From Otis tarda (Eukaryota > Chordata > Aves > Otidiformes > Otididae), in assembly GCA_026413225.1 (NCBI GenBank), contig CM048552.1:58047001-58111000 (forward strand): a stretch of DNA of 64,000 bases, read 5' to 3'. A program made the translations under genes and the position numbers. The notes under the pieces are model-generated. The model was not told the origin of the DNA. It saw only the letters and a program-made list of their open reading frames with translations, and did not search any database. Below are positions 36,380 to 47,200 of this stretch, piece after piece. Numbering within the stretch: the first letter of the stretch is position 1; every line of letters begins with the position of its first letter.

Positions 36380-36395
36380 AGAGAGAAACACCAGT

Positions 36396-38407
36396 CTGCT
36401 GGCTCCCGTGTGTTCTGTTCTTCAGTGCAGCAGGATGAATTTTGCAGGTTACCTCCCTGGCAGGTAAAAGACAAAGAATGGAAGCTGGCTGGAAGAATGA
36501 GCTGGGAGATGGGATTTTCTTTGCAGTGGTAAAGGGTGAAGCCTTGGCAAATCACACTGGCAAAATCCCAGCCCGGGCTGTTCGTACACAGAGCTCTCCG
36601 TAACCCCACACCTTTCCCTGCCATCCTTTCCTGTCGCTGCTTATTAGCAGAAAAGGGTGATTTGTTTGGCATTTGGTAAGGAGCCTTTCCGCCCCCCTCT
36701 CCCCCCAGCCTAATCTGTGTTTGAAGCTGTTGGTGTGGAAGGAGAGAGAACCATTTCAAATTACGGTATCAGCATTTTCTTTAATGCCTGTGTAGCCAGG
36801 CTCCTGCTGTCTGTGTTAGCACAGGTTTAATAGTTAACACACACAACTGGAAGCCGGTGTTGCTGCGCTCGGCGTGAATTTCCTCTGGGAGTTTGGACGT
36901 GTCTTCTAATCACTGCTTCTGTTGTCCTGCCTGTAAAAGGAGTATCACTGCAGACAGGCAGAAATTCATTCATATTCGACGAAGTGCTTAGAGATCCTCA
37001 AGTGAAAGATGTCATGCAAATATATATTCATATAATCAGATGCCTTTTCTGCTGAAATGATCCTAAAAATAACAAATAATGAATCCCGGTGGCCAATTTG
37101 CAAGTAATTATGGAAACTTGATAACTGAGCAAAATGATGCAGTGAAATAATGCCTAGTGCAGTTGAGGCCAGCACAGAATTTTCATACTGCTTTTGGAAA
37201 TGCAAAGTACCAGGAAGAGAAGGGATGGGATAAGGTGCGTCCCCGGATGGCAGGATTGTCAATAACGCTGCAGGAAGGAGCGCGAGCTCCTTAAGCATTC
37301 CTCCCCGGTATTTACCAAGGAGCTGCCATGTGTTCCTGTCAGATGATCCTCATTTCATTCTAACAATAACTTCGGGATGATGTTAAACAGTAACTGCTAA
37401 AATTAGATGCCTGGAAATCAGGGCTGGATAATTGTGGAAGAGCTGGTTGGAGGACTCTGGATGGGTGAGACTGGGAGAGGTCTCGAAACGAAGCTCCGCT
37501 GTGTTGGGAGAAGGGCAGCGCAGAGGCGTGCTTCAGAAGTGAAGCAGAGATGCCCTTGGTCTGCCAGCCTGCCTTCATTTCAAGGCAAAGCCATAAAATG
37601 GCTGGTCCTGTAGTTCCCTAATAAGTCATTAAAAGTGCTGTAATACTATTTCGTTGCTCAACAGAGGTTTATCAAAAGCTCGTCCAAGGAAGCTGGTATG
37701 GGTTCTTTCAACAGACTGCAAGTTGGCTAAGGAAACAAATGCTGCTGATTTAATACGTTCCCCTTCTATAAGCTGTAAATAATTATAATAAATAATAGAC
37801 AAATCATGTGAGTCAGTCACGGCTGAGAGCAAGCCACTGCACATTTCAGCGTGTGTAGGTAGCATCCACTGAGAGTGGGGGTACCACTGTCACAGTGGGA
37901 AGTGCCTCGGAAGAGGGTTCGGTACCAACCTGGACGTGGGCTCCAGGCTGCGGGGCTTGGTGCCAGCCTGAGGTCTGCTAATGTGGCTGCTGAGCGCGCA
38001 TCCCTGTGCCACGCGGCTGTGTTCGGCAGCTGCGTGGTGGGGATTTAGTCAATAAATTACAACGTTTGCTGGAAAGCGTTGTTTGGATTGTTTTGAAATG
38101 ATTTATGAATTCAAATTGAATTTGCAGAAGAGCTCAAGGGTGAGGCTGTGGTGTGACTGCTAAGGCTGCCTCTTAGTCTGGCACTGACAAGCTCCATCAG
38201 GAGATGTGAGCCCAAAAGCCCAGGAAGAAGCCCCCATCCCTGTGCCAGTAGTGGGGCTGACCTGTTCTTGGGGTTTTGCTGCTGGCCTCCTATGGATTAT
38301 ACTGGCTCAGCCTGAGCAATCCCAGTGACAGGAAAGCTTAGCAGCTGGTGTGGGAGGGAAGTGTTAGTTGCATGTTTCCTTTCTGTCTTTATACAGAAAA
38401 TTACAAA
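36396..38407. other. Intergenic DNA, AT-rich, possible conserved regulatory segment
   Basis: No gene was recognised. The AT-rich segment 36,960-37,200 holds an octamer ATGCAAAT (37014), an E-box CAGATG (37037) and an exact MEF2 consensus CTAAAAATAA (37063). A TGAGTCA site (AP-1 type) lies near 37812. Confidence 0.6.
37014..37072. promoter_or_regulatory. Candidate muscle-type enhancer core (octamer, E-box, MEF2)
   Basis: ATGCAAAT (37014-37021), CAGATG (37037-37042) and CTAAAAATAA (37063-37072) lie within 59 bases of AT-rich DNA between RBFOX2 and MB. Both genes are active in muscle. MEF2 with an E-box is the classic muscle pairing. The sites are seen; enhancer activity is inferred. Confidence 0.35.
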
Positions 38408-38488
38408 GTCTCAGAATAATTTGGGTTGGAAGAGACCTGTGGAGGTCATCTAGACAAACATCTTGCTCAAAGATCAATCAGGTTCATC
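38408..38488 (-). repeat. Short degraded CR1 3' fragment
   Basis: The + strand reads tcagaataatttgggttgga and agagacctgtggaggtcatctagac, the reverse complement of the CR1 tail next to its 3' end. It is shorter and more diverged than the other two copies. Confidence 0.75.
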
Positions 38489-41400
38489 TAACTGTAGCAT
38501 CTTCAGCACGAGCTTGGAGGCGGAATGCTTTCTGGTGTGCCAACAACTTGATTGTGTCCTGGGAGGTGAGGTGACCCATGGCCTCCTGTGCTTGCCTGCA
38601 GCCCTGTTCCCTTCTCTGCACAGGCCGGGGTTGGTTGTCACTTGCGGGTCTTTCACTGGCATGTGCAGAAGAAAAACTGCAATGCATTTAACTTTGATTG
38701 AGACAGGATGTATTTTCTGTGGTTGTTCTCAGTTTACCTGGAGCGTGACCATTTCTGGCACAGCATGTCCAGCGCTGGCTCCTGCGGCTCCAGATGAGCT
38801 GGGAGCAGTTCAGGGAAGAGCTTCCAGGGTGGTTCAAGGGCAGGAACCAGGGAAATGACTGCAAGAGCTCATATATTCATCAAGAAGGACAATTAATTGT
38901 TTTCTATAAGCACCTTGCAAGGAACAAAGATCTGACTTTTCTAGGGCTTTCCTCCCTGGCAGTGTTGTAACGCACCCCAGGGCCTGGCAGGTGAAGGTAG
39001 ACAAGTCCAGCCTTACCCATGGGTTAAGGGACTTGCTTCTATCTGTTGTTTCTGAAGCGTTTCAAAATGTCAAATCCTAACCCAAGAGCATCCAGTGACT
39101 CGCGCTGGCCAGCCCTACTGCTGACCTCGCTGGGGATGAACCATCTGCTCTCCTGGGTGCTCTCTGTTCACCCCGGGCTTGTGCTGACCCAGCAGCAGCA
39201 GCCCAAACCTGTGATCCTCAGGTGCTGCTCCTCTTTGCTGGCTGATGGAGACAGCCCCACAAACCAAGTCCCCACCCGTGGGGCCAGCCCATGGGTGCTG
39301 TGATCAGCATGCCCTCATCTCTCCTGCAGCAGAGGTGAAGGCTCCTGGCTTGTGCAAGCCCTGTGACTGGGGAAGGAGGCAGGGTACTGGAGTCAAAATG
39401 GAGGATTTTTATTGTTTCTCTGAAGACGCAGGCGGATCAGGGACTGTTTGGCTCCTGAGGCGCTGTGGCCACCAGCTCCTGACCAGACTCTAGGAGTCAG
39501 CCTTCTCGCTTGGAGAAGCCTCGCCGCCTCTGGCTTCCTTCCCGCTGCAGCGCGCCGATGCCAGCAGCCCCTGCGCGCACCGAGAAGGGGATGCGCGGAG
39601 CCGGCACCGGCAGCAGCTGTCCCAGTTTGCGGAAACTTTCTTGCCTTTTTAAGGACATGCTGAGTGCTGTGCTCTAACTTTAGCACAAAGGTATGGTTGA
39701 CTTGGCTTCTTTTATTAATGGATGGGTATAAATATATCTGCTTTCGGTGCCTGTCTTGTTCTTCCATGTGTAAACACTGAGCTCTGTCCCAGCTCCTTTT
39801 GATGATAAATTCCTCATCTTTTGAATCACAAATCACCTTTTTGTGTGTCAGGAGGAAGCGGCAAAGCTCAAAGTCACTTTGCTTTTTATAGCACCAGCGG
39901 TCTCCAGCTGAACTCTGCTCAGAAACCACCGATTTCACGGAGCTCTGCAACAACAGCGGGTCTGGCGTGTTTACAGTTCTGTTGAAGTCGCCTTCGTGCT
40001 CATCTGGAGCCCTCCTGCTGCAGAGAACTGCAATCCTCTCTTATTTTTGCAAGGATGTCACCCGTCCTCCCCAGCGGGAGGCTGGGAAACCTCGCTTTGC
40101 ATTCGAAACACCAGGGCTTTTCTTTTTCGGTCAGTGCACTCTGGTTCTGCAGCTGCTGCTCTGAGAGAAGCTGCTCTCCAGAAATAGCTCCAGCTTTTGG
40201 CCGAGCGCGGCTCACGTGGGTGAGACGCCGCTGGCTGTCCCCGCACTTTCGCTGAGGACGGCAGCAGATCTCCCCACAGCAAAGGGCGGCCACGGACACC
40301 AGTGCCCTGAGCACAGGAGGCTGGGGAGGGCTTTCTGCTCACCCTGGTGTGAAGGTTGGCAGGCGCCGGGCAGAGATGCCCGCTCCGCTGTCCTGCTCAA
40401 CTGTGAGGCTTGGGAGTGAGAAAGGATAAAGGGAAAACCAGCACCATCCTGTGCAAAAATTTGTGCAGGTTGTAGGATGCTCCATGGCTGCATCGTGGGC
40501 TGAATGAAAAATTCAGGAGAAAATTAAAAATTCAGTGTTGAGGAAAAGCTGGTGGCAACTGAGCTTGCATGCTTGCCTTGTGGGGTGAGGGCTGAGCTGG
40601 CTGCAGGGATGTGACCCAGGGTTAACACTCTGATTTCTCCTCCATGGAGCAGCAGTGGGGTTCATGGTGTGGGAGCGGATCCAAGCCACCCTCACTTGCC
40701 ACAAACCCTGTGGCATGACCGGCACTGAGCCGAGAGCCAGTGCAGCCAGAAGTCTAGAGAGATGAGTCTAACACGCTCCTCAGGGTCAAACTGGGTGAGA
40801 CTCAGCCCTGAAGCAACGGAGATGACAGCCAGTGGTGAAGCCGCCTCATCCCTGGTTAAGATCCAGGTCCTGCTGTGGTTGAGAGGGTTGTCAGCTCTGG
40901 GAGGGAGGCCCGGCAGAGATCGACTCAACAATTCAGGTCACTGGGTGGCTGTGCAAAAAATTTCTTCAGCCCAGGGTTCTCAAATAGCTTTGACTTGAAA
41001 GGAGCAAATACCTGGACTAATCACAGGGTTGAATGAAGCATGTCATTCCCACAGGCTCATTACTGACATAAAATACCTCTTGCAATACCGAGCTGGGACC
41101 TCTCAGCATCAGCACAAAAAAGTACTGAGGCCTTTCAGCTGAGTGACATGAATGCCGGCAAGTCACTGGCCCCTGCCGTTATCAGCGAGCTGTGGGGCAT
41201 GGTGGAACAATTTTTCGGTGTCAGCCAGTGTCCTCACGCCAAAACTGGACAAAACCCTGCACGTCAAGCTAAGGGAGCTTGCTCCGGTCTTCCTTGTGGG
41301 GAGCAAAGTGTGGGAGGCAGCTGTAAGGCAACCATAGCACCAAGGGGGATCTTAAATAACCCCGGGGATGGGATGCCAGGCCTCCTGGTTTTGCTCCAGC

Positions 41401-43010
41401 TGAGCCTGGAGCCTTCAACTTCTCTCATTGCATTTCACTGAGAAACAGTGCCCTCAAAACAAAAAACAAGAGGAGACTGAGGCCAAATGTCCCTCAAGGG
41501 GCCTTTGTATCTGGCTGGAGCTGCTCAGGTCCTGGGAGCAGTGACCACCTGATGGCTCCAGCAATGCCCTGGGGTGCCCAAGGCCATGCCAACCTGCTCA
41601 GGAGATGCCTCAGGTGGGACGTCCTGGCACCTGCAGAAAACCTGCAGCAACTTGCAGGCCAGCACCATGGCAGGGAACTGGGGAGGTTTTCTCTTGGTGG
41701 TGGTGAACTGCTGCTCAGCAAGCTGGGAGCTTTGTTCACCATTTTTCATTCTTTGCCTATGCACTTAAATGTTTCTCATTCTGAGGGGAGGAAAAGCATT
41801 TTGAGGGTTTGAGTTGTGGCTGGGGGGAGCAGCAAGCCTCCCCTGGTTTCTTCTATTGGAAAAAGACAACCAACCCCCTTCCCTACCAGCTGGGCGTTAA
41901 ACCCATTGCAGGAAAATAAATGTGTGCTCTGAAGCCTTGCCTGTCCCTGACATGCCCACGTCCTGCTTGCAAGTCCCTGGCAGCTGTTTTTCCCCAAGCT
42001 TCTTCACCAGAAATGAAACATCTTGACAAAAATGATGCAGGTCTGTTAGAAACACCTTGGCTGAGCATCCCTCTCCCTGCCAGTGACTGATGGCACTGGA
42101 GGCAAGTCGTAAACGGCCGTGAGCCAAGAGCCTGGTTGTCCCTGCAGGGCAGCAGGACCCAGCCCTACATGGAGGTGGGCAGATGCACGGTGGGTTTATA
42201 CTTGGGTCTTCTTGGGAAGATGTGAGATGATTCCTGAGTGCCCTTGTGTGGCTCTGTATCCCCTTACTGGGGACCCTCACACCTGAGAGGTCATGCAGGC
42301 ACAGAGGAGCATCCTTACAGGCACTGCAAGGCTGAGGTCCCGGCGAGCCTAGGCGTGCAGAAGGTGTCTTGAAAAACAGCTGGGCGCTGGTACAGCACTG
42401 CCCTGAGGCGAACCCCAGAGATTTTGCTCACCGTGTGCGTCCACTCCATTCTCTCCCTGCCACTGCAGTTATGTAGGTCACCTGGGGTCACATGTTTCTA
42501 GATCAGTTACCAACACTGAGTCAAAGCATCTGTGCCCAAAATACAGTGAGGGTTGCCAGGGGGAGAGAAGAGGAAATGGGTGAATCTCCTCTCTTCTGCA
42601 CTGCAAATGATCAAGTCCTGAGCTTTGACCTCTGCTATGCTGCCCCAACTGTTTGGCTCTTTGGTGGGTGGCTGCTGGAAAAGTGGTGCAGAGCAGGAGT
42701 TATCCTTTCCAAACCCTTCGCTTCTGCCCTCTGGCAGCCAGATAATTCCCCAAGGGACAAAGTCCTAATGTACCCAGCGCCAAGATTCACGCCTAGCAAT
42801 GTTTCTGGCCCCGATTTCACTCAAGGCTTTGGGGAAAATAGGAGTGCTTTTAAAGCGTGCCATTTAATTGGCTAAGTCAGAGAAACCATGCGCCATGAGT
42901 CATGAGGGTCATGAAGAATGACCCATGGGAATGACGGGGCTTGAGCAGACAGGATGATCCAAGGCAACAACAGCAGAAAGGGAGGAGATTTTGGTGTTAT
43001 TTTAATAACT
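38489..43010. other. Intergenic DNA, GC-moderate, no gene recognised
   Basis: A small CpG-dense patch lies at about 39,520-39,620. Open frames up to 186 codons (39393-39953, minus strand) have no recognisable domain, no start context and no splice support. I see nothing else I can name. Confidence 0.6.
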
Positions 43011-43094
43011 TGCTCATGTGGATAAAATTAAAAGGAGAACCCAGGACCAATAAAGCCAGGTCTAGCTTGCCTCCCAGGACGCAGACCATCCCCT
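43011..43094 (+). repeat. 84-bp direct repeat, copy 1
   Basis: It begins tgctcatgtggataaaatta and ends gcagaccatcccct. It matches 44151-44234 in the same orientation with four mismatches and no gaps. Confidence 0.92.
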
Positions 43095-44150
43095 CTTGGC
43101 TTGCTCTGCATGCGGGTTGCCTGGACGTGGCTGCAGGACTCAGCAGCATCCTGAACATCTGGAATTGTGTCTTAACCACCTGGACAGTCAGGGCCTTGAT
43201 GTTTCTGGGATTCCTCTACCCAGAACAGTTATAATTCCCCTTCATTTTGCAATTAATTTCTTTAACACCTCTTTTCCTTCGCTAGTCTTTCTGCAAACAG
43301 TCTGCAGAGGCCCCAGAGCTTGGAGTTATCAGCCCTCATCTCCTCAAACCATGGCAAGATTCCCAGATCTGTGATATCCTAAAGATCTCCTGGCTCTCCA
43401 TGTGCAGGAAGACCATTTTCAGAGCCAGAGCTGTGCTCCATCACTGAGGGTCAGCAGTCACACTGGGAACGGGACTGGCTTCTCCTCTTCTCTGGCCTTG
43501 CAAGAGTCACTGACCAGTGAAAAGTAGCAATCCCAGGACCTGGGCTTAGACCTGGCCCACTGGTGGTCTGATTACAGCTGCTTCATGCAAAGAGAACAAG
43601 CCCTTGGGTGAGAAATGTGGAGGACCAAAGGACTACTAGCATGGTCCTAATGCTAAAAATTAGGTCAAAGGGGTGACCAAAGGATGAAGGGATCACATAG
43701 CCTGGTGAGTGTGGCAGGGTAGCCTTGGGGAGGCATCCTGGCACTGGGGCCTCCAGGAGGGATCAGGAGGAAGGGGTTCTGTGAAGTTTCATCCCAAACC
43801 TGAAGCACAGGAGAGCAGGGACGGTCCTGTTTGCTTTGGTGACAGCTGAGAGGAGGAGGCTGGAGGTTGGTATTGAAGGACTGATGGAGTGCAGGCTGTG
43901 TCCTCTGGCTGAAGGCATCGCCTCCTCCTGCCCACATGACCACTTGGTGCCTCCTGTTCATCATTTCTGTTTGAAAAATGGGGCTAGTACCTCACGCTTG
44001 AAGTTGGTTTCATTAATATTTGCACTCTAGAGAACATTTTTGCAAGGAGCCATCGATGTCCATGTTTTCATTGCCATTGCTGCAATTTTACACATTTCTG
44101 ATATAAAAATGTGTGGGTCGTTAGACGTCAGGATGACCTCATGGAAAAAC
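43095..44150. other. Intergenic DNA between the two 84-bp repeats
   Basis: This is 1,056 bases with no recognised gene or named repeat. Apart from the 84-bp copies at its edges, it shows no obvious self-similarity to flanking sequence. Confidence 0.6.
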
Positions 44151-44234
44151 TGCTCATGTGGATAAAATTAAAAGGAGAATCCAGAACCAATAAAGCCGGG
44201 TCTACCTTGCCTCCCAGGACGCAGACCATCCCCT
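44151..44234 (+). repeat. 84-bp direct repeat, copy 2
   Basis: Same orientation as copy 1, offset by exactly 1,140 bases and about 95% identical. The four differences are single-base changes. The flanks on both sides are unrelated, so the similarity is sharply bounded. Confidence 0.92.
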
Positions 44235-47200
44235 GTTAATGTCTTTCCTGGGATGCAGACACAGAAAATCAGTGGTACTATGTGATCAGCTCACTTACGT
44301 TTTCAGGTCCCAGAGTTATTTCCTTTAGGGTTATCCTTCTGTATCGAGCTGCATAAACGCCCTGCTGGCTTCCCACATGTGGAATGTGGGATAGCAAGGT
44401 GGGCCTGCAAAGGTTTCTCACACCTCCCATCTCTAGGCTGCACCAGGTTGTGCCTGTAGCTGTGTTCTCCACGTAGAACCATATGCACATTTGGTCATAC
44501 CCCATCGCTCCCACAGGGACCCAGCACAGGTCCCTCTGGCTGCTCAGAGGTCGTTTTTGCCTGCGTGAGTGGTGTGTGGCCCTAGAACTCCTGTTTCCAA
44601 ACCCCTCTCACCAGTGTTGAGGTTGAGCCTCCATCCCCTTCTGCTGCAAGCTCAGGGCTGCTTCAGGAGCACCAAGGTTTGAGCCAAAGCTTTTGGAGTG
44701 GGTCGATTGCCAGGCATACTGTGTGGGTTTGGAGCTGGAGCTGCTAAGGGGATGCTGCTGCTCCTGCGTCTCCCTGCTCTTCAGCATCTCCGAGGTGTGA
44801 ACGCTTGGACGTGAGCTCCTCAGTGTTCAAGAGTGAAAAGGTTATTTTTCCTAGACTACGTGGCTCTCACCTGTCATTTGGATGTCACAATAATTTAGAT
44901 GTGGCAAAGGTAGCAAGAGTCATTTTGGGTCTCTCTCAGCATGACAAGAGTTGGAGGTTAGGTCACATGCACAAGGGGACAGGAATTCCAAGTTTTCAGG
45001 AAAGACTGGGACCCAGTTTGAGGGGGTCCCAAAACTGGAGCAGCTGGGCGAGCTCTGCCACGGGAACGTGCGTGTGTTGCTGCAATGGTGTTCGCATGGA
45101 TTTATCACAGCAGCGCCCACAGAGGTGGGCGACACTATTCCCCTGCTGCCGAGTTCAGCTGCCATGCAAATCACCGATGGCATTTTACAGGAGATGTTTG
45201 CCTGCGTGGTGATGTTTGTGCTTAGGGTCATGTCTATTTTTGCTACTACGCCATGTATTTTTAAATTGGGTTTGAATGGCATACAATGCCCAGAGCGCAG
45301 CTCCTTTCAGATCATCTGTCATGTCAGAAAATGGTTTTGAATGTCTGTCTGCTCATTTCAAGCTAAATATTTGTTCTGTAATTAGATTGTTTTGTTTCAA
45401 ATGATTTTTTTTTTTAAAGTATGAAAGAGAAATCAGTATTGGGCTGCCTAAGCACGATGGGAATATGCGACTAGAGAGCGAAATGCTTCTGCAAAGCTGG
45501 TGTGGGTGTTTAGCCTTCACAAAATATCCCTCCCATTCTTTTTTCCCCTGGGTTCATCACTGTGAAAATTTGCTGTATTAGTTTCTAAGCCAGAATGTGC
45601 TGGGAATATTGCAGCTGTGTGTGTGGAGGTGAGGAAAAGGTCTTCAGCCCAACCCCTCCCCACCTGGCCGGGCTCCTCAGCACTGTCTCCCCAGCTGGGC
45701 TCTCATCCCTGTGGAGCCATTGATGTCCTGGCCCAGGGATGCTGCCTGGGTCCACCCGGTGTGGGTGCGATGCAGCCCCTGTGTGCTGTGGCAGTGCTGG
45801 AGGCATCTCCGTGACACAGCGCTCCGCTCTGGGCCCGCGCGTGGTGCCTGGGCATGAAAAATGACGGAGATCTGGGGCAAATATGGTTTAATGTTTTCCT
45901 GCTGCAAGAGTACTGAAAGCTAGCGAAAGAGGGGAGGCTGATCATGAATGCACATGTGGGCAAAGACAAAAGAAGGAGCAAGTTTCATACTTCACTGAGG
46001 CACTTGAAAAGCATGTGCTGCTCTTGTACTTTCCCTCCTGAGGTGGCTAAAACCGTGGTTTCTGGTTCACCTGTGAGTTCATAGGGGGAAAGAAAAGAAA
46101 GAAAGTGTTGATGTCAACCTCACTCAGGCTGAAAATATTTCTTTCAGGTTCCTGGCAAGCCAAAAGCCTCCTGACATCCTGGCAGTGTGTTGCATCAAGG
46201 GTCTACATGGTTTGATTTTGCTTTCAGTTGAAAACATTTCACAGGAATCCTTGTTGCCAGCTCTGGTCCCAAGGGAGGCCTCCTTCTAACCCTGAATAGA
46301 CTCCTGAACTCCAGCCTTCAGATCCTGCACCAGGACCAGGAGCGAGCCCCTAGCCAGTGTCACGGCTGCCTCCCCACCATCTCACGCTGCGCAATCGGGG
46401 CTCCCTGACCCGGCCCGGGCAGGAGCATGGGAACCTGCCCCACTGAACCTGGCCTCGGTGATGCACACGGGGAGCTGCCGCGGGGTTTCAAACGGTGCCC
46501 AGTGAAGAAGAGTGTAACGCAGATACATCGCATGTTAACAAGGGCACGGAATTGTGAAGTTCATGGCTGTGTGGGTAATAAACTAGAGAGAAATTAAAGG
46601 TAAGAAAGGAGGATAAAGATTTAAATTTAAACCTAAAATATTACTTCAAAGGACACAACAGATAGCTAAGCTGCTAGGGAAATGATCTGAAGTTTGGGGA
46701 TTTGATTTTGAGAGTGTCTACAAGTGAGAGCATCTCTGTGGACCTGATTTCAGTGCCAGGGGAACTCTGCCTCAGAGCACAACCTTTCTTTTAATTACTT
46801 CTCTCTTAATGTGTATGAAGTAACTGTATATTATTAAATGATCCCACTCAACATAAGATAACTTTGTATTAGCAGCAGAGGCTTTTATTTTTTTTATCCT
46901 ATATAAAGAAGACATATATCTACTGGCTGTTTTGTAAATAACCTTGCTGTCTCACCCCTGCCAAGGGGTGGCCCTTCTCTTTCTTCTTCACCTCCTCACC
47001 TGTGATGGCTTTTGGCTTATGTTATTTCCTCTCAGCATGCCTAAAGCCAAGCTAAAATACGCTGCCTACAGTAGTTAGTCATATTTGCTAAACTGTTGCT
47101 TACACTATTGTCTTCTTATTGTATCTGCTCAGGTTACCCTACACGAGCAGGTAACGCCAAATGAGACACTCTGACCAACTGCAGGAGCTGGAGTTAGGTG

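Larger units (their letters stand above)
30050..36395 (+). other. RBFOX2: RBFOX2 3' UTR (extent inferred)
   Basis: The UTR follows the stop codon with no further splice-supported coding. The opening segment (about 30080-30150, including ctattgcaatatttactag) looks like the conserved start of the vertebrate RBFOX2 3' UTR. It contains T/G-rich low-complexity tracts (32090-32160, 35636-35735) and two Pumilio-type motifs, TGTATATA at 32205 and TGTAAATA at 35747. Open frames inside it, such as 31539-32045 on the + strand and 34298-34831 on the - strand, show no protein signature. The end is placed just after the AATAAA at 36374. Confidence 0.7.

Noticed and set aside
39520..39620. CpG-dense patch as a possible promoter
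   Set aside because: It is only about 100 bases long, with no adjacent coding exon or core promoter element recognised.
39393..39953. 186-codon open frame on the - strand
   Set aside because: It overlaps a GC-rich patch that lengthens frames by chance. The product is low-complexity Arg/Ala-rich in part, and no family was recognised.
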